Shown here piece after piece: positions 1 to 22,235 of a DNA stretch of 64,000 nucleotides. Numbering within the stretch: position 1 is the stretch's first letter; each line of letters begins with the position of its first letter. The position numbers and the translations under genes were made by a program. Source of the DNA: Mastigias papua (Eukaryota; Cnidaria; Scyphozoa; Rhizostomeae; Mastigiidae); NCBI GenBank assembly GCA_964019165.1, contig OZ025272.1, positions 9,697,993 through 9,761,992 on the forward strand, written 5' to 3'. The notes under the pieces were generated by a model. It saw only the letters and a list, made by a program, of their open reading frames with translations. It did not search any database and was not told where the DNA came from.

Positions 1-325
1 CTGACATTTTGTGCGATTGAAGAGTTTTTGACAAATTGTCAGTCAAGGCGTATAGCTTGTCGCTTAGCTGTAGAGCGAAGTAAAATTCAAATTGTTCCAT
101 TTGAGATATGCATCCAATCACTCTGGATTTGATATCCGTTTCCAGTGACTGTAATAAACATGACAGCCAAAGTTTATAGAGAGAAGCATAGTTATCAATG
201 ATATGCCGAAAGCAATCAGCATGAACGGTCCAGCGAGTTTTAGATAATTTTGAGAGGCTTTCTGGTTTGAACAAATTTTCTTCGCTGTCCTCATGCTCCC
301 GTTCAGACAAAAGAGGGACTTCTAA
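1..325 (-). pseudogene. hAT / ZMYM1-like transposase fragment
   Basis: Read on the minus strand, this stretch is open without a stop from 325 to the window edge (about 108 codons). It contains the segments SKLSKTRWTVHADCFRHIID, SRVIGCISQMEQFEF and ALTDNLSKTLQSHKMS in that order. These resemble the central part of hAT-superfamily transposases of the ZMYM1-like group (a TRW motif followed later by a DNLSKTLQ motif). No start codon is present. In the coding direction it begins directly after an in-frame TAA at 326-328, where a 47-bp repeated sequence starts, so the 5' part is missing. It may continue beyond the left edge. This is a transposon remnant, not a host gene. Confidence 0.75.
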
Positions 326-372
326 TTAATCGTCCATATGAAATGTCAAACATGCTGGGACAACACGAAAGT
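326..372. repeat. 47-bp repeat, uninterrupted copy
   Basis: The sequence beginning ttaatcgtccatatgaaatg is uninterrupted here. A second copy is split: its first 19 bases lie at 636-654 and its remainder at about 1558-1590, with a LINE fragment in between. The surviving copy shows what the empty insertion site looked like. What the 47 bp originally belonged to is not known. Confidence 0.8.
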
Positions 373-654
373 GTTAACTCCAGAGCTTAGGGTTCTCAGA
401 CAGAGAGACGAAAAAAACAACACTCTTTCTTTGGCTAGATCTCAACTGAGACTCCCACAATGCATGCATTCCATTAAATTGAGCAGCAACAACACAATCA
501 AATAGTAACACTTTGACAATTATAACACCTTCCCCCCTCCCGTGACTTAATGGGTTACAACCTGCCCATATCGTAAAGGGGGTTGGATATTTTGCCTCAA
601 GTGAGCAGGGCGAACCGCTGGAGGGTGATTTTGGCTTAATCGTCCATATGAAAT

Positions 655-1557
655 ACATACATACATACATACATACATACATACATACATACATACATAC
701 ATGGTTTAATTTACCCAGGTCAAAATTTGGCAGCAAAAAGCTGATGTGGACCTGCTTAAATTAAAATAAACTAGCCTAATTACAAAAGTTTGTTTAAAAA
801 TTAACGTAAATGTTAAAATTGTCTCTAACCTTATATCGAAATTGTCCCTAATCTTATTTCTAATAGTAAACATAATTTTCATCCCTATTTGCGTTAAATG
901 TTGTTTCTTTTCCAAAAGACAATTTATTTAATGTTTTCATGTCTGATCTTAAATGGCGTTTGAAAGTTTCTCTATTTGTTTGCTTCTTTAGTTCTTTGTT
1001 TAATGAATTCCATATTATGGGACCTCTGAACTGTATTGACTGTCTTCCAAGTTCGGTTCTCATTCTCTTTATTTCAAATTTTGCCCCCTTTCTCAAAGAC
1101 TGTCTTCCAACACAGTACTGATGAGCTATTCTACTTTTGGTGTCGAATGTTACTTTGTGCATTTCAATTGCAATTTTCCTTTTATAGATGTAGCCAAGGT
1201 CTTGCCAGTTGACTGCTGCTAGTACATCTTCATCTTTTATTGATTTATTCAATCTATAAATGACTTTTGCTGCCCTTATGTGTTGTTTTTCCACTCTTTT
1301 AAATGTTGGTTCTGGGCAGGATCCCCATACTGATATACAATAAGTGGTGGCAGGGATCACAGTTTTATAATATATTTCTTCTAACATGTTTGATGGCAAG
1401 TACTTAAGTCTTTTTAGCATACAAATCTTTGAGCTCATTGACTTCACAACTTTATCTGTATGCTCCTTCCAACTTAGCTTCTCATCAATGTTGATTCCTA
1501 AAACTTTTTCTGAGTTGACATATACTTTGTGCCAAACATATACTTTGTGCCAAACAA
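655..1557 (-). mobile_element. 5'-truncated non-LTR retrotransposon (LINE) fragment
   Basis: The minus strand encodes an open frame (860-1567) matching the C-terminal part of a jockey/CR1-like reverse transcriptase: VLGINIDEKLSWKEHTDKV, then YYKTVIPATTYCISVWGS, then RGPIIWNSLNKELKK. The frame has no internal stop, but the N-terminal endonuclease and the catalytic RT core are absent, as expected for 5' truncation. The 3' end runs into an (ATAC)n tract at about 652-702, read as TATG repeats on the element's strand, the kind of simple tail many LINEs carry. An 18-base stretch (tatactttgtgccaaaca) is duplicated at the 5' truncation point (about 1519-1554). The element interrupts a copy of the 47-bp repeat, with aaat on both sides as a short target duplication. 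Confidence 0.85.
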
Positions 1558-1590
1558 AAAATGTCAAACATGCTGGGACAACACGAAAGT

Positions 1591-2462
1591 AAGGACCGGA
1601 TCCTATCTTGTGAAAAAAGAATCAGTTTATTGTTTCAATGTTTTTTCTGCTTTTTCCTTTTATGCTCCACTGCTAAAAAGTGGGGGGCCAGTGCCCCCCC
1701 GGCCCCCCGTGTTCGACGCCCCTGTTAATATTTAATACCGTCACTTGTAATAGTCTAATAGCAAGGCTCCAGCTTCATCAAGGTTTAGATCTTTGTTGAC
1801 TTCAGTTTATTGTACAAAACAAGACAAATTGAGCATCCCTGATCACTTATCCAGAAGTAAGAGTAATTTAAGAAAACTCTTAGGCTCAGAATAAAAAAAT
1901 TAAGAATATTGAGGCTCAGTGAAAAATTAGGCCTATTCTTACAGGGTACTACGGCTTTGTTAGCAAGAATAGTTGAGTTTGAGCTGCACTACAGCATTAC
2001 ATAGGTAGACAGGCACTACACAAACACAACACCAATCCAAAAAGATCTTCATATAAAATCTACGCGAATTAAGTAAACGGAACGAGGAGGTAGCATGAAA
2101 ATAGGAATATCAAGTGTACTTCAACTTATCGACTTTCTTGGGCCTCAAAAATCCAGTATTGACCATTCTTGAAACGTTTCAGCAGCCGAGTAGGCACTAT
2201 TTTCTTATACAAAAACGTGTATTCAAGTAGCGAGTGGAAGGGAGATGGAGCAACCAGGCAAATACAGGAGAAATGCAAGAGTAGGCACTTGCTGGTCAGG
2301 TGCATGTTATGTTATTTTTTTTTCAGCTCAGTTTCATTTTTAAAATTCCACAAACATACAGTTTTGCTTATTGCAGCTCTAAGTTACATGCCCCTCTATT
2401 GTAATTTGCTTACAAGCAAAAACGTGTGCGATAATGGTAAGAGATCACAATGGAAGCGTGGT
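1591..2462. other. Intergenic, TE-derived pieces, no gene seen
   Basis: No coding frame of interest was found. Around 1680-1725 is a G/C-run palindromic patch (gggggccagtgccccccc) like the one at 20,415-20,435, probably part of a dispersed repeat. At 1762-1800 is a segment (gcaaggctccagcttcatca) that recurs at 5551-5590. Confidence 0.5.
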
Positions 2463-2478
2463 GGTTTTTAAAAAAACC
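2463..2478 (-). terminator. Histone mRNA 3' stem-loop of H2A
   Basis: On the minus strand the 16-mer GGTTTTTTTAAAAACC lies 61 nt after the H2A stop. It fits the metazoan histone stem-loop pattern: six-base-pair stem, four-base loop, GG...CC ends. It is preceded by AACAAC and followed by ACCAC, the same flanks as the H2B stem-loop. In replication-dependent histone mRNAs this structure binds SLBP and replaces the poly(A) tail. The stem is unusually rich in A/U pairs. No clear purine-rich downstream element was seen. Confidence 0.8.
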
Positions 2479-2539
2479 GTTGTTTAATGGCACAAGAGGT
2501 TGTGCGTGGAGTGTGCAATGGCACAATAATGCATGTCAT

Positions 2540-3208
<669 letters not shown>

Positions 3209-3616
3209 ATGTCTGATGCACCAGCAAAAGGCGGAAAACAGGCACCCAAGGTTGCAAAGAAGGGAGAAAAGAAAGCAGGCGTTGGAAAGAAGGGTGGAAA
3301 GGCAGCCTCAGGAGACAAGAAGAGGTCGAAGAAGCGCCGAGAGAGTTATTCAATTTACATTTACAAAGTGCTGAAACAAGTGCACCCAGACACTGGAATT
3401 TCGAGCAAAGCAATGAGCATCATGAATTCTTTCGTTAACGATATTTTTGAGAGAATCGCACAGGAAGCCTCACGCCTCGCACACTACAACAAGAAAGCGA
3501 CGATCACATCGAGGGAAATCCAGACTGCTGTCAGGCTTTTGCTGCCAGGAGAGCTTGCAAAGCACGCCGTCAGTGAAGGCACCAAGGCCGTTACCAAATA
3601 CACCAGCAGTAAATAA
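3209..3616 (+). CDS. H2B: Histone H2B
   Basis: Intronless. The start chosen is [18 protein letters not shown] at 3209, giving 135 aa; an ATG 33 bp upstream is in frame but adds residues unlike any H2B. The N-terminal tail is long and lysine-rich. The fold begins [20 protein letters not shown] and continues through [20 protein letters not shown] and [20 protein letters not shown], ending [12 protein letters not shown], the standard H2B C-terminus with its ubiquitylation lysine. It dimerises with H2A in the nucleosome core. It is transcribed away from H2A and followed by a histone stem-loop at 3688-3703. An AATAAA at about 3915-3920 could serve a minor polyadenylated form. Confidence 0.98.
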   Translation: MSDAPAKGGKQAPKVAKKGEKKAGVGKKGGKAASGDKKRSKKRRESYSIYIYKVLKQVHPDTGISSKAMSIMNSFVNDIFERIAQEASRLAHYNKKATITSREIQTAVRLLLPGELAKHAVSEGTKAVTKYTSSK

Positions 3617-3687
3617 GCTCCCAGATGGCCATGCCATATGATCACACGATCTCATCGCTGGGTCCAGTCGTGGAGAAAAAAAACAAC

Positions 3688-3703
3688 AGCTTTTTTAAAA
3701 GCT
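3688..3703 (+). terminator. Histone mRNA 3' stem-loop of H2B
   Basis: The 16-mer AGCTTTTTTAAAAGCT lies 71 nt after the H2B stop. It forms a perfect six-base-pair stem with loop TTTA. It is flanked by AACAAC before and ACCAC after, as for H2A. The outermost pair is A-T instead of the usual G-C, so it is a variant of the consensus. Confidence 0.75.
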
Positions 3704-3977
3704 ACCACAGTCGCCATGTTATTTCATGTCTATACTCAAAAAAATACTGTACATGATCGATCTCTGGTACTTATGATGTTATATATACAAGGATTTTACA
3801 TATTTACACAGGGATTATAGAACTTCTCCAAAAGGGACTGATGTGTGCACCTACTGTAGTATAAATACAGCCTACTCTTTTTATCCCATTTCTACAAGTA
3901 GCTTGTCCAATAATGAATAAACATTTAGCACCCATTGAATGCTCAATAGGTGTACTAACTCCTTAATACTTATTTGT

Positions 3978-4891
3978 ACAGGGTGTCTGCCAAATCAGGG
4001 AAATCCGCTAAATCTTGAGAAAATCAGGGAAAAATCATTGAAATTATTTATCTCCAAAAATGAATTCTAGTTGTTGCATTCTGAAAGAGAATGTCGTAGA
4101 TATTGGTTTGAAAGCATACAGTATATCTTAACTGACGTAAAAGGATTTTCGAAGCAGTCATTAGAAGTATCAAAACAGAATTACATAGGAAATGTGACAT
4201 TATTCAAAAGATGTCAATGAAGCCCAATTTTGGTAATGTTAATTTGAATTATAAATAGTTTTCAAAACGAATTTATATTATCAAAGAACTGAAACTAAAT
4301 TCAGGCATGCATTCAAACTGCATTTTCAAACGCAAAGAACTTGCAACAGATCAATAAACCTCTATAACTCCTGTACTTTTATTTGCTTCTCCAAGTTTCT
4401 GCTGTATGAAATAAAAATTTTCTTCATACATGACCTTCAAAAGTTCGATTCCATTTTTGGAGCTCTTTGTTGACAAGCACCTTCTCATGAATTTTTCTTC
4501 AGCTTGAAGCTATCAATACAATTAGGAGTGACCTACTTTTCTCTGAGTATTTGCAAAGTAAGCTAGCTAACATCAAGACATTGTTTAAACCGCCAGCAGG
4601 GAGTTTAGCAAAATCCATAAACTTGCTCTACGAATTCTTTCAATGATTATGAAACCCCGTTTGAAGATCTTCTTCAAAGAAACAATGAGCAGACACATTT
4701 TGCTCAAATGGAATACAGCACATTTTGCTCAAATAGACGAAACTTTGCTTAACTAGCCTTGAATTCTGATAAGAGTAGTGTGTAGTATTTGCTCAGCACC
4801 TATATTGAATCAGGGAAAACAGGGTAGAAATCAGGGGAAAATCAGGGAAATATCAGGGAAAATGACTTCCCTGATTTGGCAGACACCCTGT
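3978..4891. mobile_element. Non-autonomous DNA transposon with 25-bp inverted ends
   Basis: The left end starts ACAGGGTGTCTGCCAAATCA and continues with GGGAA. The right end, read inward on the other strand, is the same over 25 bases. The motif aatcagggaaa is repeated several times just inside both ends (subterminal repeats). The interior, about 860 bp, has no coding frame of note. Termini beginning CAGGG are common in hAT-type elements, but no matching 8-bp flanking duplication was found, so the superfamily is not assigned. Confidence 0.8.
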
Positions 4892-4980
4892 TATACCCTT
4901 CTGTGTATCTTATGCAAACTGTACATTGATCTGTACTTGTGGTTTGTGTGTGAAGGCTGTATCGTTTGTATAAAGCTGTG

Positions 4981-5545
4981 GTATCTGGTGATGTGATTTT
5001 TGTTATTCTTGTTTTGTTGTGATTTTAGGATCTTTTGTGATCCATTTACATGTTTAATGACTTTTTGGTGATTTTTGATGGCTCCATGTGATTTTTATTA
5101 TTCTTTTGCAGATTTGTTGTGATTTGTTAGTGTTGGGGATGTTTTGTCATTGATTTTGGGATTTTGTTTTATTTTTGTGATCTTTTTGATTTGTAGGTTT
5201 TGGTGACTGGCTATGTGGTTTTCTTTTTGTGTTGTGAGTGATTTTTGTGATTTCATGGATGTGTTGTTACCTTTTGTGACTTTTTTGCAATAGTTGGTGA
5301 TTTTTGTGACTAAATGTTATTTCCGTTATTCTTTTGTGAATTGTTTGTGAGTTGTGATTTTTGGTGAGCTTTTGTTATTGATTTTGTGATGTTTGGAATT
5401 TTTTGGGACTTCTTTGGGGTTTTTGTGTTTTTTGGTGACTGGTGATGTGACTTTCATTATTCTTTTGTAAATGGTTTTTGGGACTTTTTGTTCTTGTGTG
5501 AATTTTTGGTTGAAATCTAAGAGTGATTTAAGTAAGACAAATGCA
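4981..5545. repeat. Degenerate TGTGATTTTT-type repeat tract
   Basis: This is a T/G-rich tract in which gtgattttt and ttattcttttg recur at irregular spacing for over 500 bp. It looks like a decayed short tandem repeat. Open frames across it are low-complexity artefacts. Confidence 0.6.
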
Positions 5546-5706
5546 AGGCTCAAGCTTCATCAAGGTCAGTCAAGGCTTAGATTTTTGCTGCTTTGCGTCT
5601 TTATAAAACATACCAAATGTGAGCTTCACCTATACACTGTGTGAGTCATTACTGGTATGGTGTGACTCTGCAACTCTTCAAGGAATGTTAGTTACTCCTT
5701 GTCAAC

Positions 5707-5812
5707 TACTCTTAGGTTCCTAATAAACGGGGGTCCTAATAAGGTCCGGGGGGTGGAAAAAAATCGAAAAATTAATAAGCGTCCCGGGACGTTTATTAGG
5801 AACCTAAGAGTA
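5707..5812. mobile_element. 106-bp palindromic MITE
   Basis: Perfect 23-bp inverted arms lie at 5707-5729 (starting TACTCTTAGGTTCCTAATAA) and 5790-5812, around a 60-bp centre. It is a foldback MITE. Its GGTTCCTAATAA motif resembles the GGTTCCTTATAA repeated in the element at 7794-8249, so the two may be related. Confidence 0.75.
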
Positions 5813-5851
5813 CTTTTTTGAAGCTTTCCCAACTTTAAGGCTTTTGTCATA

Positions 5852-6412
5852 CTTTAAAGGAAGAAACTGTCGCGGGAATCTCGCGACTCGCGACTTTTCT
5901 TCCGCGAAAGATCGTTTTTGGCCCTTTCGCGACAGTTAATTCCCGCGACTTTAAAATTTTTCAGTAGTCTGATGTAGTCTGGACAAATAAGAAAACCTGA
6001 GAAATAAGAAACTCCAAGCTGAAACTGGAGCCAAATCTACTTATAAAAAAGCGTGTATCGTTGCAATTGTTTTTAGTGATTTTAAAAGCTTCATTTTTCT
6101 ACCTAACGGACTCTCGTAATCAGATTGTGATATCCTTTTTTGATTGCAAATATTCTGGTTTAAAGTATCAGTGAGCTCACACATTTGTAATTACCGTACA
6201 GTTCTATTTCGTTTTGCTTAAGATTCGGCTTTCGTGGAAAGAAGAAGCCAAAAAATGTCTCATCCAGCAATTCGAGACAGTTAATTACCGCGAAAATTAA
6301 ATTATCAAGCGTTCGCGACAGTTAATTCCCGCGAAAGTTTACACACACAAAATTCAAATCATTCGCGACTTTTCGCGACAGTTTCTTCCCGCGACAGCTT
6401 CTTCCTTTAAAG
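5852..6412. mobile_element. TA-flanked MITE with CTTTAAAGGAAGAA termini
   Basis: The left end CTTTAAAGGAAGAAACTGTC and the inverted right end match over about 27 bp, ending in CGCGGGAA. The element is flanked by TA on both sides (5850-5851, 6413-6414). It is 561 bp, with many repeats of the theme TTCGCGACAGTTAATTCCCG in the interior and no transposase. TA duplication suggests mobilisation by a Tc1/mariner-type transposase; that is inference. Just right of its middle (6039-6058) is a CTTATAAAAAAGCGTGTA stretch like the end of the element at 7794-8249. Confidence 0.8.
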
Positions 6413-6414
6413 TA

Positions 6415-7791
6415 TTATATTCATGGGACTAGCAGTCTGTAGCAATTGTAAACGAATCTAGCACTCCTTTATGCATAAGAATCCCACACAGTGTATCCAA
6501 GAACTGGTCGGACACTAGTGTTATGGCATGCGATTCAAATATCTAATGCACCTGCTCATTTCTTTTGAGGAAGCCTGATGTTCTGGTTATTTTTGAGCAG
6601 ACTTCTTACTAACTACGGAATCTTCTGGATGGGGGTCCCTAACTATTTTTGGCTGGAAACGTCTTCAAGCGAATATCAGTACACAGGCCCGTAGGCAGCT
6701 GGGTCGGATTGGGGGCACAGATGAAGCATGTGGTGCCAGTAGCACTGATCAATGGCCAGCAGTCTTACAGAAAGAGATCTAGGGGCGGGGCCCCAGGAAT
6801 GATTTCAGAGCCACCCCTTTTCGGTATCAAGGAAACGCCCTTCATAAACATAGAGATGCACCCAGATTGTGGGTAGATGTGACTGATAAAATTAATGACA
6901 TTTGTGTGAGAATCGTCTATAGTTTTATGACATATTTGGACGGATCTAACTTACCACGTAGTCAAAAATCCAAATCTAACTACGCATGCTCTGAAATGAC
7001 GTGATCTTGGTGTTAAGAAATGAGGAGACGTATTTATATATGAAGATTTTAAGTGAATGGATTTAAGTATGGGATAAAAATGATGCATGCGTGATTACTA
7101 GGAAATGTTCCTATGTAGAATTTCCTCAACTCCTGAAGCTCGTTGCTTTCAGTTGGATTTGAAGTATGAACATTTGAACGCCACTCTATTCGATGTGACT
7201 TAGGCGCCCAATCTGCTTTCTAGCAGGTCGCAGCTCTTTTTGTAGTGAGAATTTTAGAGAGAAAGAGACAGACGAAATTATATTTGGAGGTATAGTTCGG
7301 TTTGTAGATTTTCGTTGATAGAAGCAAGCATAAGAAAAGACTTAGAACATTATAAAATAACAACAGTAAAGATTAAATAATCTAACAAGAAGTATATAAA
7401 GTCTTGAAAAGCGATTTAAAGTGATTCATCACTTGAGGAATCCTCTTCATCAAAGACATTTTCGTTTTCGTCATCCAAGGATGAATCCTCATTAGACTCC
7501 GCTTCTTGACAATCACATTTTCGTGAAGCAAATGAAATTTTCATTGTCTATGTACTGTCCTACTCCGTAACATTTATAACGTAAATAGTATTGAATGTGC
7601 ACTTGAAGATACGGAACTGCTGTCCTAGGGAGGTTGTAGTCCTGTAATGTGGACAAAGAAAATCCAAATACATGAGAAGCATTAAATCAATGAACTTGAT
7701 TTCCCTAGTTTAGTCTACTCACACTCAGTGTTGAATATAGCATGGAGCATCAGGGGGTGGGGTATTTGGACAAAATCATATATTGGCTCAT
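6415..7791. other. Intergenic, no firm gene
   Basis: Nothing convincing is encoded apart from a small acidic frame at 7416-7544. At 6690-6800 are GGGGGCACAG and GGGGCGGGGCCCC patches like those of dispersed repeats elsewhere in the window. Confidence 0.4.
7416..7544 (-). other. Small acidic open frame, unknown
   Basis: The minus strand encodes 42 aa. It starts MKISFASRKCDCQEAESN and is followed by a serine/aspartate/glutamate-rich tail ending DEEDSSSDESL. An in-frame TAG lies just before the ATG. The strongly biased composition looks coding, and it could be the last exon of a gene or transposon whose other parts are lost. It matches nothing I recognise. Confidence 0.25.
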
Positions 7792-7793
7792 TA

Positions 7794-8249
7794 CACGCTT
7801 TTTTTATAAGGAACCTAGGTAAAGGCCTAGTTCTAAAAGTTCCTTATTTTTGGACCTCTTTTTGTCAAATTCTAATACTAAAAGTTCCTTAATAGTTCCT
7901 TAATTTTCACTGCACATAGAGTGCCACAAAATGGCACAGACACTAGAAAAGCATTGAAATTCTGAATTTTACTTTTAATTCTGGCTAGATCTCAAACTCA
8001 AAAGCACAAATGCGACAGGAAATAAGTTTTATACATGCAAAAGCATAATTTCAATCAAGAAGTATCATGTCTATTCCATTGATATCATCCAATGTAATGT
8101 AATCTTCACTTGCATCTGAGTACAGCACTCGTAATTTGAAAATGAAGAGTTCCTTAGGGATTTTTCCTTTAGTAGTATAAGTTCTTTAAATATTTCGGCC
8201 TTCTACACGTAGGTTCCTTATAAAGTGGTTCCTTATAAAAAAAAGCGTG
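7794..8249. mobile_element. TA-flanked MITE with CACGCTTTTTTTATAAGG ends
   Basis: The left end is CACGCTTTTTTTATAAGGAA. The right end is its inverted counterpart with one extra T. TA flanks both sides (7792-7793 and 8250-8251). It is 456 bp and non-coding. The GGTTCCTTATAA motif is repeated near the right end. It is probably moved by a Tc1/mariner-like transposase acting in trans (inference). Confidence 0.8.
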
Positions 8250-8461
8250 TAGAACATTGTAAATCTATGATGACCATGGGACCATGGCCCCCTGAACCCG
8301 CTACCTCTGCTCCCACTCACTATCACCACCATGAAGTCATTTGTAGAAAACCAAACTATATATGTTTGTGAGGAGAGCTACGTTATAGAAATAATGGGAA
8401 TGTAACTAGTTGATTGGCCTGGCAAACAGCCACCTTGATACTGATGCCAGGCCACTCCCAA

Positions 8462-8998
8462 ATACTCTCGGATTGAAAACAATTCAAGATTTGATTGATT
8501 AACACTATGGTTTTCAAGGCACTTAATAGCCTAACACCTAAGTATATATCAGATTTATTCATAAGAAACTCAGAAAGTCATCTGCGAGTTCCCCGAAATA
8601 CCACTACGGACTTACAACTGCCTAAGAAAACAACAAACAATGGACAAAAATGCTTTTCTTTTAGCGGTCCAAAATCAGGGAATGCCCTCAAACCTGAAAG
8701 TAAGCAGGCATCTTCTCTGAAGATTTTTTAAAGAAAGACTATTAAAGGAATATTAGGAATATTTTTTGTGAGGAATTTTTAATTATTAATTTGCAAAATT
8801 TTTTGAACACATTTTTGTATTTTGTACTTTGTATTTTAAAGGTATTTTAAGGATTTTTAATTATTCATTTGTAACCTATTTTATGTACTTTTTAAACGTT
8901 ATATTGTAAGTTAAATGGAGGGCCCCTTGAAAACCAGCGTTAGCTGAAGGGCTACCCTCCTTAAATTGTATGAAAATGAAAAAAATTGAAAAAATTGA
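8462..8998 (+). mobile_element. LINE 3' end with reverse transcriptase tail
   Basis: Open frame 8495-8731 contains MVFKALNSLTPKYISDLF and LPKKTTNNGQKCFSFSG, then ALKPESKQASSLKIF. This is the typical end of a CR1/L2-like reverse transcriptase polyprotein. The preceding LGLKTIQDLID is in another frame and stopped, so the copy is dead. A 3' UTR follows with gggccccttgaaaaccagcg and an A-rich end at about 8970-8998. The flanks are not resolved. Confidence 0.85.
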
Positions 8999-9051
8999 TT
9001 GTTATAGAAGTCTATCCTCTGTAACAGCCCCTCAGCAATCTCATACTTATT

Positions 9052-9410
9052 TCATCCATCCATTTTATCCATCCATTTCATCCATCCACCCACCCATCCA
9101 TCTACCCTTCTACTCATCCATCCACCCTTCCATCCATCCACCCACCCATCCATCCGTCCATCTATCCATCCATCCATCCATCCCATCCATCCATCCATCC
9201 ATCCATCCATCTATCCATCCACCCACCCATCCATCCATCCATCCATCCACCCACCCATCCATCCATCCACCCATCCATCCACCCATCCATCCATCTATCC
9301 ATCCATCCATCCATCCATCTATCCATCCATCCATCCATCCATCCATCCATCCATCCATCCATCCATCCATCCATCCATCCATCCATCCATCCATCCATTC
9401 ATTCATTTAT
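9052..9410. repeat. (CATC)n microsatellite
   Basis: About 360 bp of CATC repeats, slightly impure (CACC, TATC variants), ending in CATT units. Repetitive open frames on both strands are artefacts. Confidence 0.97.
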
Positions 9411-10018
9411 TCAGTCACTGTGCATTTTCCAATAGCAAATCATTGGTATACTGTACTGTAACCAAAGCTAAAATAACATTACGAGAAAAATCCAATAAGT
9501 CATGACACCTAGTCCTAGTCCTTTGTATTTTAGTTATCTCAACTCCTAGAAACTACTATATTTGTGACAGGTGTCATATCTTAATTGATCGTCTTGACTT
9601 GTTTTTAGTGAAATTTAGGCGTCGTAAAGGAGTTTGTGTAGAGGGGTTGGAAATTGCGAAGTTTTTTAGACGTCATGTGCCGAGCAAGCAGTTGAAATCT
9701 AAAATCTGCCGTGTAATTCAACCTTTCCTCCTGTAAGTAGCACCGCCCCCGACTTTAAGTCAAGCGTGGTCCATCATCCATTAATATTGAACTCAAGAAA
9801 ACTACGAAATTAGACGTTCGTGTAAAACAGATGATTGAATAAAACAAAACAGTAAAATACGTTTACGGCTTCTGCATAGATTCCAGACCCCTCATATTTC
9901 CAGCATTGTTTTCATGTTGGAGGACAGGTAGGAGGCAAGTTGTGATGAAAGAACGGTGAGGGAAGTATCTGCTATTATCGTTTTCATCTTGTCATTAAAA
10001 ATCTATATACCAGTGAAA
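9411..10018 (+). promoter_or_regulatory. LSM14 upstream region / 5' UTR
   Basis: This is the only space for the LSM14 promoter before its ATG at 10,019. A possible 5' splice donor in tcctcctgtaagtagc at about 9,734 would fit a non-coding first exon. No TATA box stands out. The transcription start cannot be set from sequence. Confidence 0.35.

Positions 10019-22235
<12,217 letters not shown>

Noticed and set aside
9110..9406. Long frames of MDGWMDGW and HPSIHPSI repeats
   Set aside because: Translations of the CATC microsatellite; no other coding support.
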